From Balneolaceae bacterium (lineage in GTDB: Bacteria > Bacteroidota > Rhodothermia > Balneolales > Balneolaceae), in NCBI GenBank assembly GCA_007134695.1, contig SLKI01000080.1:1-35527 (forward strand): DNA of 35,527 nt. The letters are read 5' to 3'. The notes below the pieces were generated by a model, which did not search any database, was not told where the DNA came from, and saw only the letters and a program-made list of their open reading frames with translations. Positions 7,443-16,216 of the stretch are shown here, piece after piece. Every line of letters starts with the position of its first letter. Position 1 is the stretch's first letter. Both the position numbers and the translations under genes were made by a program.

Positions 7443-8003
7443 ATGAACTCAGTTATGAACTACGCTCCGTTGGTTAAAGCAATTCAAGAGGGAGACCAGA
7501 AAGCAGCCAACCGGCTGATTGAACAAGCACGGCCTGTACTGGTCCGGATGTTGATGGCACGCATGAACGCCTCGCAAGAGGACGCGGAAGATGCTGTACA
7601 GAAAATGTTTCTCTATGTGATCGAAGCCATACAGGAGGACCGGATCGAAAACCCGACCGGTTTTCTCTCCTACATGATTATCACATGTCGACATAACTAT
7701 TTGAAGGCCAGGAACGGGCTCTCCTTTACTCCTCTGGACGATCTGATTCATGAGCCGTCCGAAAGCCCGGATCAGGTCGACCGACTTATGAGCGAAGATC
7801 AATATCGGATACTTACCGAATGTCTGGAGCAGTTGTCCGAAGAAAACAGACAGATCTTCTCCTACTGGCTTCAGAAACCGGAAGCTAGCGCAATAGATGT
7901 CAGTGAACGATTCGGCATCAGCAAGAGCAACGCCTGGACAAAAAAGCACAGAATCCTCAACAAGGTGCGAAAATGTGTCAAGTCAAAACTTGATCTTGCC
8001 TGA
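7443..8003 (+). CDS. ECF-type sigma-70 family sigma factor
   Basis: A 186-aa alternative sigma factor with only regions 2 and 4. Region 2 spans about residues 15-90, with DAEDAVQKMFLYVIEAI as the core-binding helix. A short linker (about 95-120) follows, then region 4 (about 120-180: CLEQLSEENRQIFSYWL, then an HTH in VSERFGISKSNAWTKKHRIL) that reads the -35 element. The ATG at 7443 or the Met at residue 5 could be the start. The next gene encodes a membrane protein of the size and layout of an anti-sigma factor, so activity is probably set by release from it. The subgroup cannot be set by eye. The target promoter is unknown; the SKSNAWTKKHR recognition helix is non-standard. Confidence 0.88.
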   Translation: MNSVMNYAPLVKAIQEGDQKAANRLIEQARPVLVRMLMARMNASQEDAEDAVQKMFLYVIEAIQEDRIENPTGFLSYMIITCRHNYLKARNGLSFTPLDDLIHEPSESPDQVDRLMSEDQYRILTECLEQLSEENRQIFSYWLQKPEASAIDVSERFGISKSNAWTKKHRILNKVRKCVKSKLDLA

Positions 8004-8216
8004 CAAACAGGGATTTTTCCAAAATTTATTGTAAGGAATAGCTTAAAAGTTGATCATACTCATGGGTACAACCCTAATTACAACAGATAAAACACCCGAA
8101 AACACCGATTTCCGGGTAATTTCAGGTCCCTGTTTCAGAAGGGTGAAAGCCGTTACAGAAAGCTTAAGACCGTTGACAACAGGCCTGACAGCAGATTTTA
8201 AACCACAGGTGAATGA
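8004..8216 (+). other. Spacer between sigma and anti-sigma genes with small hairpins
   Basis: The 213-bp gap is long for a sigma/anti-sigma pair. It holds GGGT-ACA-ACCC near 8064-8074 and ACCCG (8094-8098) pairing with CGGGT (8113-8117). A GGAATA at about 8035 resembles an ECF -35 element, but no confident -10 was found. A separate promoter for the downstream gene is possible. Confidence 0.3.
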
Positions 8217-9005
8217 ATGATGAGAGAAGAAGAGATTATCAGACAGATAGACCTCTATTTACGGGGTAAGCTGAGTGAGGAAGAGATCGACCAGCTTTGG
8301 GTTGAATTCCTGAAAAACCCGGAGTATATGGAACTTTTTCAGATCGAAGCGGGAGCTCGCTATTATTACGCCGGCAAGAAACAGAACGCCAACAAAGAGC
8401 TGCAGAAGATGCAGGCAAATTCGAACCAGGCCGGGCCGCAAGCACCGGCATCCTGGTATTTACCCGGTAGCCCGGTTATCAGATGGGGGGCGGGTATCGC
8501 CGCCGCAATGCTTCTGATGCTGCTCGTTTATAACTGGTTCTCTGCAGACGGTTTGGAGCGGGAACTGATCGCATCGATCTCTCCGCATGAAATGGTGACC
8601 ACCGATATTCAGCGAACCGACGATCTGGCATTTGATCCGCTGGATGTGGATCTGAACAGAGGGTACGAGGCGGCTGTTTCTGGCAGAACCGAAGAAGCGC
8701 TGGAAAGATTCAGTTCACTGTTAACGGAAGAGCTGGACGCCCGACAGAGCAGTATCGCCCACCTGAACCTCGGCATACTATACTATAATGACTCTCTATT
8801 TGAAGAAGCAGCTGATTCGTTCTCCCGTTCACTGGAAGCCGGGGAACTGGACCCTTTTGTCAGGGAAAAGACCTGGTGGTATCTGGCCAATGCCCGGTTA
8901 AAGGCCGGCGAAATTGAAGAAGCATACCACACGTTGCAGGAATTGATCCGGTTCGAAGGACTCTATCAGGAGGAAGCCGAGCGTTTAATGGAACTCATAC
9001 AGTAA
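8217..9005 (+). CDS. Membrane TPR protein, probable anti-sigma factor
   Basis: A 262-aa single-pass membrane protein. Residues 1-50 are a charged helical domain (IIRQIDLYLRGKLSEEEIDQ) like the sigma-binding N-terminus of FecR/RseA-type regulators, but without the HxxxCxxC zinc motif. A Gln/Ala linker (60-85) leads to one transmembrane segment at about 87-108. The outer part (about 150-262) contains two to three TPR-like helical pairs (RGYEAAVSGRTEEALERFSS; HLNLGILYYNDSLFEEAADS; WWYLANARLKAGEIEEAY). The N-terminus is cytoplasmic by this layout, so the TPRs would face the periplasm. Position directly after the sigma gene is the main reason for the anti-sigma call. The ATG at 8217 is preferred, with AGGTG about 7 nt upstream. 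Confidence 0.75.
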   Translation: MMREEEIIRQIDLYLRGKLSEEEIDQLWVEFLKNPEYMELFQIEAGARYYYAGKKQNANKELQKMQANSNQAGPQAPASWYLPGSPVIRWGAGIAAAMLLMLLVYNWFSADGLERELIASISPHEMVTTDIQRTDDLAFDPLDVDLNRGYEAAVSGRTEEALERFSSLLTEELDARQSSIAHLNLGILYYNDSLFEEAADSFSRSLEAGELDPFVREKTWWYLANARLKAGEIEEAYHTLQELIRFEGLYQEEAERLMELIQ

Positions 9006-9044
9006 AGAAAAGACCTTCTCCATCCCGGTTTGATAGGAGCCGGT

Positions 9045-9134
9045 TAAATTTGATATGTGCCGGAAATCATTGACTCGCCATGGCCTCCCCGAAGCTACAC
9101 TCTATTGGTGAATTGATTCGAAGTTGACTATAAT
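9045..9134 (+). promoter_or_regulatory. Candidate promoters for ruvB
   Basis: Two independent candidates in the 257-bp spacer before ruvB: TAAATTTG (9045-9052), an exact TAnnTTTG match without a clear -33, and TTGGTG (9105-9110) with TATAAT (9129-9134) separated by 18 bp, a sigma70-like pair. Either could drive ruvB; neither is proven. Confidence 0.3.
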
Positions 9135-9219
9135 ACACCGAGACGCCTCCCCTGCAGTTTGAACCTGCCGCGTTCAACAACGGACTGAGGCGCGATCTTT
9201 TGTGATTCCCGAAATTCGT

Positions 9220-9245
9220 CCCGGCTGTTGATCCCGGTTGTTGAT
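9220..9245. repeat. Tandem 13-bp repeat upstream of ruvB
   Basis: CCCGGCTGTTGAT (9220-9232) is followed at once by CCCGGTTGTTGAT (9233-9245), with one mismatch. It ends 17 bp before the ruvB start. The same core occurs as CCCGGGTTGTTGAT at 3203-3216 in the amn/peroxiredoxin spacer. Confidence 0.6.
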
Positions 9246-9262
9246 TAAATCGCTTTTTATCC

Positions 9263-10285
9263 GTGCAAAACCCTAATCTCGACCCTTCCAGAAAAGAAAC
9301 TGCATTCGAGCAAAATGTCCGGCCGTCCTCTATCGGCGAATTTATCGGGCAGGAAAAAGTGATTCGAAATCTTACCGTCTTTATTGAGGCGGCAAAAAAA
9401 AGAGGAGAGGCCCTTGACCACGTGATCCTCTCCGGCCCGCCGGGCCTGGGCAAGACGACACTCGCCTATATAATAGCACGTGAAATGGGAGTGCAGATCC
9501 GGCCGACAACCGGGCCCGTACTCGAAAAGCCGGGAGACCTGGCAGGAATGCTGACCAATCTGGAAGAGGGCGACGTCCTTTTTATCGACGAGATACACCG
9601 TTTGAACCCTCTCATAGAAGAATACCTCTACTCGGCGATGGAGGATTACAAACTGGATATTGTGATCGATTCGGGCCCCAATGCCCGAAGTGTTCAGATC
9701 GAACTGGCCCGTTTTACCCTGGTAGGAGCTACAACGAGAAAAGGTTTGCTGACTGCACCACTTCGTGCCCGGTTCGGCATCGATATGCGGCTCGACTATT
9801 ACGATGTGGAGTTGTTACAACGAATTGCACTCAGAAGTGCGAGCATACTCGACTTTGGAATTACCGAAGAAGGGGCGCACGAAATTGCCAGGAGAAGCCG
9901 CGGTACACCCCGAATTGTCAACAAACTTCTCCGGCGTACGCGTGATTTCGCCCAGGTCGAAAACCTCGACTCCATCAATACGAAAGTAGCCGATAAAGCA
10001 CTTAATGCGCTTGATGTAGACCAGAACGGCCTGGATGAGATGGATATTCGTATTCTGAGAGCAATCGTGGAAAATTATAACGGAGGCCCGGTCGGGCTCG
10101 GAACCCTCTCTGTAGCTGTTGGAGAAGACAAGGGAACCATCGAGGAGGTGTATGAACCTTATCTGATCAAGGAAGGGTTTATGCAGAGAACACCCAAAGG
10201 CCGCGTTGCCACGCCGAGAACTTACGACTACCTGGGAATTCGTTCCGGCAAGCAGAGGAGTGACCTGTTCAGTACGGAAGAGTAG
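9263..10285 (+). CDS. ruvB: Holliday junction branch migration ATPase RuvB
   Basis: AAA+ motor that with RuvA drives branch migration of Holliday junctions in recombination repair. The 340-aa length is typical. Walker A is GPPGLGKTT (58-66) and Walker B with the DEIH box is FIDEIHRL (107-114). The sensor-1 stretch is [13 protein letters not shown] with the family-specific [11 protein letters not shown] after it. The C-terminal winged helix includes [16 protein letters not shown]. The start is GTG at 9263 ([12 protein letters not shown]), placed close to the tandem repeat and without a Shine-Dalgarno; an upstream ATG in frame was not found. ruvA and ruvC are not in the window, so the gene stands alone here. 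It is followed by an intrinsic terminator. Confidence 0.97.
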   Translation: MQNPNLDPSRKETAFEQNVRPSSIGEFIGQEKVIRNLTVFIEAAKKRGEALDHVILSGPPGLGKTTLAYIIAREMGVQIRPTTGPVLEKPGDLAGMLTNLEEGDVLFIDEIHRLNPLIEEYLYSAMEDYKLDIVIDSGPNARSVQIELARFTLVGATTRKGLLTAPLRARFGIDMRLDYYDVELLQRIALRSASILDFGITEEGAHEIARRSRGTPRIVNKLLRRTRDFAQVENLDSINTKVADKALNALDVDQNGLDEMDIRILRAIVENYNGGPVGLGTLSVAVGEDKGTIEEVYEPYLIKEGFMQRTPKGRVATPRTYDYLGIRSGKQRSDLFSTEE

Positions 10286-10324
10286 GTTGTGACTTCATCA
10301 CTATTCCGATACGGAAAAAGAAGC

Positions 10325-10354
10325 ACCCTGTCCTGAAACAAACAGGGTTTTTTT
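10325..10354 (+). terminator. Rho-independent terminator after ruvB
   Basis: ACCCTGT (10325-10331) pairs perfectly with ACAGGGT (10342-10348) across a 10-nt loop, followed by an unbroken run of seven T (10348-10354). It separates ruvB from metK. Confidence 0.85.
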
Positions 10355-10397
10355 GTAGCTTCAATTCTCAACTCAACCAGCTTAACGGTACTCTGTT

Positions 10398-11546
10398 ATG
10401 AAACATCTCTTTACCTCCGAATCTGTTTCCGAAGGACATCCGGACAAAATTGCCGATCAGATTTCTGATGCTATTCTAGACACCATTATATCGGGTGATC
10501 CCGATTCCCGGGTCGCCGTTGAAACCCTGGTTACAACAGGCCTGGCAATCGTTTCCGGAGAGGTGACGACCGATGCCTATGTTGATATACAGGAGGTGGT
10601 GAGAGATGTGATCCGCGAGATCGGTTACACCAAACCGAGCTACCGTTTTGATGCAGATTCCTGCGGTGTGCTTTCTACCATCCATCAGCAAAGCGAAGAT
10701 ATCGCGTTGGGAGTAGATACAGACAGCGGCAAGGAGCAAGGTGCCGGTGACCAGGGGATGATGTTCGGTTATGCGATCAACGAAACGGATGAGCTGATGC
10801 CGGCAACGCTTCTATATTCGCATCACCTGCTCAAAAAGCTTGCCCACATTCGCAAAGAGACGGCTCTTATGTCTTATCTCGGGCCCGACAGTAAAAGCCA
10901 GGTGACGATCGAGTATAGCCCGGATGGCAAACCTGCCCGAATTGCAACAATCGTTCTCTCCACCCAGCACGATGCCGATGTGGACCTCTCTCAAGTTCAA
11001 TCGGATATCAAAAAGCACCTTATCACCCAGGTGATTCCCGAAGATTTAATGGACTCCAACACCATTCTGCACGTAAATCCGACCGGTCGGTTTGTTATCG
11101 GGGGCCCTCACGGAGACACAGGACTGACCGGTCGAAAAATCATCGTCGACACCTACGGCGGGTACGGCGGCCACGGCGGGGGTGCTTTTTCGGGTAAAGA
11201 CCCCTCCAAGGTGGACCGCAGCGCCGCATATGCCGCCCGCCATATTGCCAAAAATGTCGTTGCCGCAGGGCTGGCGACTGAATGTCTTGTACAGGTTGCC
11301 TATGCGATCGGAGTGGCTGATCCGGTCTCCATCAATGTTAACACTAAAGGAACCGGTAAAGTTAAGGATGAAGAGCTGGCCGCAGCGATCGGTAAAACCT
11401 TTGACCTGACACCTGCCGGCATTATCGAGCGATTCAAATTGAAGCGGCCAATCTATCGAAAAACCGCCGCTTATGGTCATTTCGGCAGGGATGAATTCCC
11501 CTGGGAACAGCTCGATTATGTCGATAAAATCAGCAATGCGCTCTGA
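10398..11546 (+). CDS. metK: S-adenosylmethionine synthase
   Basis: Makes S-adenosylmethionine from methionine and ATP in the cytoplasm. The 382-aa protein has three typical repeats. Residues 1-20 ([20 protein letters not shown]) include the ATP/methionine-binding [17 protein letters not shown] is at 115-126 and the P-loop-like [16 protein letters not shown] at about 258-273. The C-terminus [12 protein letters not shown] is also classic. The ATG at 10398 fits the family start exactly. It stands after a terminator and so is probably monocistronic. I saw no SAM riboswitch pattern in the 43-bp stretch between terminator and start. No methionine-pathway genes are adjacent. Confidence 0.98.
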   Translation: MKHLFTSESVSEGHPDKIADQISDAILDTIISGDPDSRVAVETLVTTGLAIVSGEVTTDAYVDIQEVVRDVIREIGYTKPSYRFDADSCGVLSTIHQQSEDIALGVDTDSGKEQGAGDQGMMFGYAINETDELMPATLLYSHHLLKKLAHIRKETALMSYLGPDSKSQVTIEYSPDGKPARIATIVLSTQHDADVDLSQVQSDIKKHLITQVIPEDLMDSNTILHVNPTGRFVIGGPHGDTGLTGRKIIVDTYGGYGGHGGGAFSGKDPSKVDRSAAYAARHIAKNVVAAGLATECLVQVAYAIGVADPVSINVNTKGTGKVKDEELAAAIGKTFDLTPAGIIERFKLKRPIYRKTAAYGHFGRDEFPWEQLDYVDKISNAL

Positions 11547-11671
11547 GCCTCATCAGCCTGAATATAAATTTTGTTGAAAGCATCATCTTCGCTCCCTTGT
11601 TTTCCGGTTCAAGATTGCTTAGTTAAAAGGATTTGAACACCCCTTAACCCTAAATCTTACCCAAAGTGCTC

Positions 11672-12991
11672 ATGTTATATTTCAGGACCTTGCTTCTCCT
11701 GATTGCATGTGGATGGTTTGCTGTCGTCGCCGCCGCTCAGGAGCGGCCCAAAGCATTTGTCGGCGCGGAAATCATTACAGCAACTGGAGAAAATTTTCAA
11801 GACGGCGTAATGCTGATTCGGGATGGCCGAATCGAAGCGGTCGGAAGCCGCCAGGAGGTCGACATTCCCGGTGACGCCGAAGTTTACGACGTAGAGGGTA
11901 ATGTGATCATGCCCGGACTGGTTGACCCGCATTCCCATATCGGGGGCGGAGACGGTGGTGACCGATCGTCGGCACTGCATCCCGATGTCCGGATCATGGA
12001 TACCATCGACCCGCGAAGCGACACGATACGCCGCGCTCTGGCGGGAGGCGTAACAACTGCCAACATCATGCCCGGTTCCGGCCATCTGATGAGCGGCCAG
12101 ACCGTTTATGTTAAACTGAAACCGGCCAATACGATCGAAGAGATGCTTGTCACGGTCGACGAAGAGGCGGGTATCTACGGCGGAGTTAAAATGGCCAACG
12201 GAACCAACTCACTGAGGTCTTCTCCATTTCCGGGAACCCGTGCCAAGTCTGCGGCCATGGTGAGAGAGCTCTATGTTCAGGCCCAGGAGTATAAAGCACA
12301 AATCGACGCAGCAGACGGCGATCCAGACAAGATGCCCGAACGAAATCTGCGAATGGAAACGCTTGTGGAGGTACTCGAAGGCAAACGAATTGTTCATAAC
12401 CACACTCACCGGCACGACGATATTCTGACTGCAATCCGGCTTGCGCAGGAGTTCGGTTACCGAATGGTCCTTCATCATGTAACCGAAGCGTGGAAAGTGG
12501 CCGAAGAGATCGCCGAAGCGGGATATCCCGCCTCGATCATCGTCCTCGATTCACCCGGTGGCAAATTGGAAGCCGAGCACCTTTACTATAAGACCGGACG
12601 TGTGCTGGAGGAAGCCGGCGTTGACTTCGGCTATCATACCGACGACAGCGTCACCGATTCCCGGCTCTTTTTGCGCTCCGCTGCGTTTGGGATCCGGGAG
12701 GGGATGAGCCGTGAGAAAGCGGTTGAATCCATGACGATCGCCAATGCACGGATGATGGATATGGAAGATCGGGTCGGAAGCCTGGAGCCCGGTAAAGATG
12801 CGGATTTCATTCTGCTTTCCGGAGATCCTTTCAGTGTTTACACTCAGGTCCGGCAGACCTGGATTGAGGGTGAAAAAGTTTGGGACCGTGAAGACCCCGA
12901 AGACCGAAAATATGCGACTGGCGGATACAACGTCATCCAGAGATCAGCATTCGGCCATTATGATCACTATAACCTGGGAGGAAGCCAATGA
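11672..12991 (+). CDS. Secreted metal-dependent amidohydrolase (active-type partner)
   Basis: Amidohydrolase-superfamily protein with a Sec signal peptide (about residues 1-22, ending VVAAAQ). From ATG 11672 it is 439 aa; a GTG at 11666 would add two residues. The small beta-sandwich domain (EIITATGENFQDGVMLIRDG) leads into the TIM barrel. Metal ligands look intact: DPHSH with His87 and His89, the run HNHTHRHDD at about 242-250, LHHVTEA near 266, and YHTDDSVTD for the catalytic Asp near 321. The end LEPGKDADFILLSGDPF is typical of imidazolonepropionase-like members. Substrate is unknown; periplasmic peptide or amide cleavage is a reasonable guess. The next gene overlaps by 4 bp (ATGA) and is a paralogue. 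Confidence 0.88.
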   Translation: MLYFRTLLLLIACGWFAVVAAAQERPKAFVGAEIITATGENFQDGVMLIRDGRIEAVGSRQEVDIPGDAEVYDVEGNVIMPGLVDPHSHIGGGDGGDRSSALHPDVRIMDTIDPRSDTIRRALAGGVTTANIMPGSGHLMSGQTVYVKLKPANTIEEMLVTVDEEAGIYGGVKMANGTNSLRSSPFPGTRAKSAAMVRELYVQAQEYKAQIDAADGDPDKMPERNLRMETLVEVLEGKRIVHNHTHRHDDILTAIRLAQEFGYRMVLHHVTEAWKVAEEIAEAGYPASIIVLDSPGGKLEAEHLYYKTGRVLEEAGVDFGYHTDDSVTDSRLFLRSAAFGIREGMSREKAVESMTIANARMMDMEDRVGSLEPGKDADFILLSGDPFSVYTQVRQTWIEGEKVWDREDPEDRKYATGGYNVIQRSAFGHYDHYNLGGSQ

Positions 12992-14202
12992 ATAGATTAA
13001 TCACAACTCTTTCTCTGACGATTCTGTTGACCGCCGGCCTGCTGGCCCCGGAAACGGAAGCACAGCAGATTGCCGTGAAAGGTGAAACCGTCTATACGAT
13101 GAATGGTGAACCGCTGAGCGACGGCGTGGTACTAATCCGCGATGGCGTGATCGAAGAGGTAGGCCCCGCGTCTCAGGTGGAGATTCCAGGCGGCTATACC
13201 CTTTACGAAACCGAAGTAGTCACCCCCGGGTTGATCGACTCCCGATCGACTGTCGGTTTTTCCGGTATTTTGAATCAGGATCACGACCAGGATCAGCTGG
13301 AAATGTCGAGTGCATTTCAGCCCGAACTTCGGGCGATCGACGCCTATAACGCACGGGAAGACCTGGTCAAATTCCTGCTCGAAACAGGAATTACAACTGT
13401 ACACACCGGGCATGGTCCGGGAGCCCTGGCCAGCGGCCAGACGATGATCGTGAAGACATCCGGAAACAAGATCGAATCCGCCCTGATCGACTCCACAACC
13501 GCCATAGCGATTACACTCGGCTCAGGTATCAGCGGAGGTTTCAGCACTCCCGGAACCCGGTCGAAATCGGTTGCTATGTTACGCCAGCAGCTGCTTGATG
13601 CCAAAAGTTATGCCGAACGGCGAGCCTCCGACAATCCGCCCGGAAGAAACCTCGCGAGAGAAACTCTTGCCGACCTGATCGACGGCAAAATTTTTGCGCT
13701 GGTAGAGGTTCACCGGGCCCATGACATCATGACCGCACTTCGATTGCAGGATGAGTTCGGTTTCAAGATGCTTTTATCGGGAGCTACAGAATCCTACCTG
13801 GTCAGAGATGAGATCCGACAGGCAGGCGTTCCGGTAATTATTCATCCGACGATGACCCGAACCTGGGGCGAATCGCAAAATGCCAGCTTTGAGACAGCTG
13901 CAAAGTTGACGGAGGCGGGAATACCGGTCTACTTTCAGAGTGGGTATGAAGGATATGTGCCGAAAACCCGCGTCGCACTCTATGAAGCTGCGATCGCTGT
14001 AGCAAACGGGCTGGACCGTATTACCGCACTTGAAGCACTGACGATCGAACCCGCCAGGCTCTTCGGTATTGACGATCGTGTCGGCTCACTCGAACCCGGA
14101 AAAGACGCCGATCTGGTGCTGTTCAACGGAGACCCCTTTGAATATATAACCACAACAAGAGCCGTAATTGTGGATGGAAAAGTGGTAAAGGAGGAGTCGT
14201 AA
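12988..14202 (+). CDS. Secreted amidohydrolase paralogue lacking metal ligands
   Basis: A 404-aa paralogue of the preceding protein with its own signal peptide (cleavage near PETEAQQ). It keeps the fold signatures, e.g. DGVVLIRDGVIEEVG and VGSLEPGKDADLVLFNGDPF. But aligned by eye the catalytic residues are gone: PHSH is SRST (no HxH), HNHTHRHDD is VEVHRAHDI with one aligned His left, LHHVTEA is LSGATES, and YHTDD is YFQSGYE. It overlaps the upstream gene by ATGA, so both are probably made in equal amounts. A non-catalytic subunit or substrate-binding partner is the likely role. It is not a pseudogene in the usual sense, as the frame is open and codon use normal. A terminator follows. Confidence 0.85.
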   Translation: MNRLITTLSLTILLTAGLLAPETEAQQIAVKGETVYTMNGEPLSDGVVLIRDGVIEEVGPASQVEIPGGYTLYETEVVTPGLIDSRSTVGFSGILNQDHDQDQLEMSSAFQPELRAIDAYNAREDLVKFLLETGITTVHTGHGPGALASGQTMIVKTSGNKIESALIDSTTAIAITLGSGISGGFSTPGTRSKSVAMLRQQLLDAKSYAERRASDNPPGRNLARETLADLIDGKIFALVEVHRAHDIMTALRLQDEFGFKMLLSGATESYLVRDEIRQAGVPVIIHPTMTRTWGESQNASFETAAKLTEAGIPVYFQSGYEGYVPKTRVALYEAAIAVANGLDRITALEALTIEPARLFGIDDRVGSLEPGKDADLVLFNGDPFEYITTTRAVIVDGKVVKEES

Positions 14203-14254
14203 TTTCAAACAGTTCTGAACTGTGAAAAGAGCCCTTCTTGTAATAAGTTAAAAA

Positions 14255-14290
14255 AGCCGCATCCTTTTTAAGGGGTGCGGCTCTCTTTTT
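14255..14290 (+). terminator. Rho-independent terminator after the amidohydrolase pair
   Basis: AGCCGCATCC pairs with GGGTGCGGCT (one G-U) around a T-rich loop and is followed by CTCTTTTT. An A-run precedes the stem, so it may also act on the minus strand, where no gene needs it. It closes the amidohydrolase operon before ggt. Confidence 0.85.
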
Positions 14291-14349
14291 CAGATCCCGA
14301 TACCGATAATCCCGAATAATCTTCTGCCAATTCACCTTTTATCTTTGCC

Positions 14350-16188
14350 ATGAACTGCCAATATGTAACCGCTTTGTTTCCAATTCAAATATCCTTTCTG
14401 ATTCTCGTTACAGGTCTGTTGATCTACGGCTGTGCACCGAATGAAGCCGTGCCGGAAAATGAGCTCGTATACTCCATTCCCGAGCAGCCTGAGCTGCCCA
14501 CCGGCTACACGCCAAAACCAGGATGGGAATTTTCCGAGTTTGCCGTAGCTGCAGCCAATCCGCTGGCAGTGGATGCAGGCTACCAGATCTTGCGGGCGGG
14601 AGGCAGTGCAGCTGATGCTGCCGTAGCTGTTCAACTGGTTCTGACCCTGGTTGAACCACAATCCAGCGGAATTGGGGGGGGCGCGTTTATGCTTCACTGG
14701 GATGGTGAGAACTTGCAGGCGATCAACGGCCGGGAAACCGCACCGGCAGCGGCAGACGAAACACTTTTTCTGGATGCAGAGGGCGAACCGCTTACGTTTA
14801 CCGAGTCGGTCATGAGCGGATTGTCGGTCGGAGTCCCGGGAACCCTGGCGCTGCTGAAAACAGCCCATGATGAGTATGGCCGTCTCGATTGGTCCGATCT
14901 ATTCCTTCCAGCCATCACCCTGGCTGAAGAGGGCTTCCGCATCAGCCCGAGGCTCCACTCTCTGCTCGATCGCGACGAATATCTGAAAAGAGATGACGTG
15001 GCAAGCCGCTACTATTATAATGAAGATGGAAATGCATTGCCCGCGGGGCAACACTTGCGCAATCCGGCATTGGCCCAAATTTTCCGGGAAGTCGCAGAAG
15101 AGGGAATTCTCGCATTTTATGAGGGAAGGGTGGCAGAAGATATCGCCCGGCGCGTTCAAAATCACCCGGAACGGCCCGGCTTGATGACCGTCGAGGATAT
15201 TTCAGACTATCCTCAGCGACAGATGAAAACCGAGGCGATCTGTACCGAGTGGAACGTATATGACATCTGCGGGTTTCCTCCGCCCTCTTCCGGGCACCTG
15301 GCAATCATGCAGATTCTGGGGATTCTCAGTCATACAGATGCACCCGAAGCCTTGCAGGACACTCTTCCCCCGGCCGACTGGTTCCACTACTATATGGAAG
15401 CGGGTAAGCTGGCCTTTGCCGACCGGAACCGGTATGTAGCCGATCCGTTCTTTGTCGATCCGCCGGCCGGCGACTGGGCCAGCCTTCTCAACCCCGACTA
15501 CCTCGCTTCAAGAGCCGATCTGATCGGCGAGGAGAGTATGGGAAGGGCCGAACCCGGTACTCCCGATCCGAACTATTCCCGCGCCGGCGTACAAACCCAA
15601 GAGTCCGGACGGGGAACCAGTCACATCAGCATCGTCGACAGCGACGGTAATGCAGTTGCGATGACGACCACGATTGAGCAGGGATTCGGGAGCCGGATCA
15701 TGTCGGATGGCGGTACCGGCCTGACCGGTGGATTTCATCTGAATAACGAACTGACCGACTTCTCGCGGGTTCCGATCGATGGAGAAGGCTTGTCGATTGC
15801 AAACCGGGTTGAAGCGGGAAAACAGCCGCGATCGAGCATGTCGCCAACCCTGATTTTCGACCGCCAGACCGGCCGGTTTGTCGCGAGCACCGGGTCCCCG
15901 GGTGGAGCTGGAATCATACACTATACGGCCAAATCAATACTGGGAATGCTTCAATGGGAGTTGACACCGCAAGAGGCGATCGACCTCCCCAATTTTGCCA
16001 ACTACAACGGCCCTTCGCTATTGGAGTCCGGCCGTTTTCCCGAAGAGACGATACGACATCTCGAAAACCGCGGCCATACAGTGGAAGAGCGAAGCATGAC
16101 CAGCGGACTGCACACGCTTCAATGGCTTGACGGGATTCTGTACGGTGGGGCCGACCCCCGGAGAGAGGGAGTTGTAAAGGGGCAATAG
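14350..16188 (+). CDS. ggt: Gamma-glutamyltransferase lipoprotein
   Basis: Cleaves or transfers the gamma-glutamyl group of glutathione and related peptides outside the cytoplasm. The 612-aa precursor has a lipoprotein signal with lipobox IYGC (Cys28). The large subunit runs from about 60 to 422, with VDAGYQILRAGGSAADAAVA near 75. The autoprocessing and catalytic Thr423 starts the small subunit in GRGTSHIS (420-427). STGSPGG (513-519) forms the oxyanion region and binds the glutamyl group. Normal family length. The ATG at 14350 is the only start that gives the full signal peptide. It is preceded by a terminator, so it has its own promoter; it is convergent with the decarboxylase 28 bp away. 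In this context it probably supplies glutamate and cysteinylglycine as nutrients. Confidence 0.96.
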   Translation: MNCQYVTALFPIQISFLILVTGLLIYGCAPNEAVPENELVYSIPEQPELPTGYTPKPGWEFSEFAVAAANPLAVDAGYQILRAGGSAADAAVAVQLVLTLVEPQSSGIGGGAFMLHWDGENLQAINGRETAPAAADETLFLDAEGEPLTFTESVMSGLSVGVPGTLALLKTAHDEYGRLDWSDLFLPAITLAEEGFRISPRLHSLLDRDEYLKRDDVASRYYYNEDGNALPAGQHLRNPALAQIFREVAEEGILAFYEGRVAEDIARRVQNHPERPGLMTVEDISDYPQRQMKTEAICTEWNVYDICGFPPPSSGHLAIMQILGILSHTDAPEALQDTLPPADWFHYYMEAGKLAFADRNRYVADPFFVDPPAGDWASLLNPDYLASRADLIGEESMGRAEPGTPDPNYSRAGVQTQESGRGTSHISIVDSDGNAVAMTTTIEQGFGSRIMSDGGTGLTGGFHLNNELTDFSRVPIDGEGLSIANRVEAGKQPRSSMSPTLIFDRQTGRFVASTGSPGGAGIIHYTAKSILGMLQWELTPQEAIDLPNFANYNGPSLLESGRFPEETIRHLENRGHTVEERSMTSGLHTLQWLDGILYGGADPRREGVVKGQ

Positions 16189-16216
16189 GAGCCAGGGCAC
16201 GCCGGTTTTCCGGGAG

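Noticed and set aside
14340-14347. TATCTTTG before ggt as a -7 promoter element
   Set aside because: It ends 2 bp before the ATG, so transcription would start inside the coding sequence; no -33 element fits. Probably chance.
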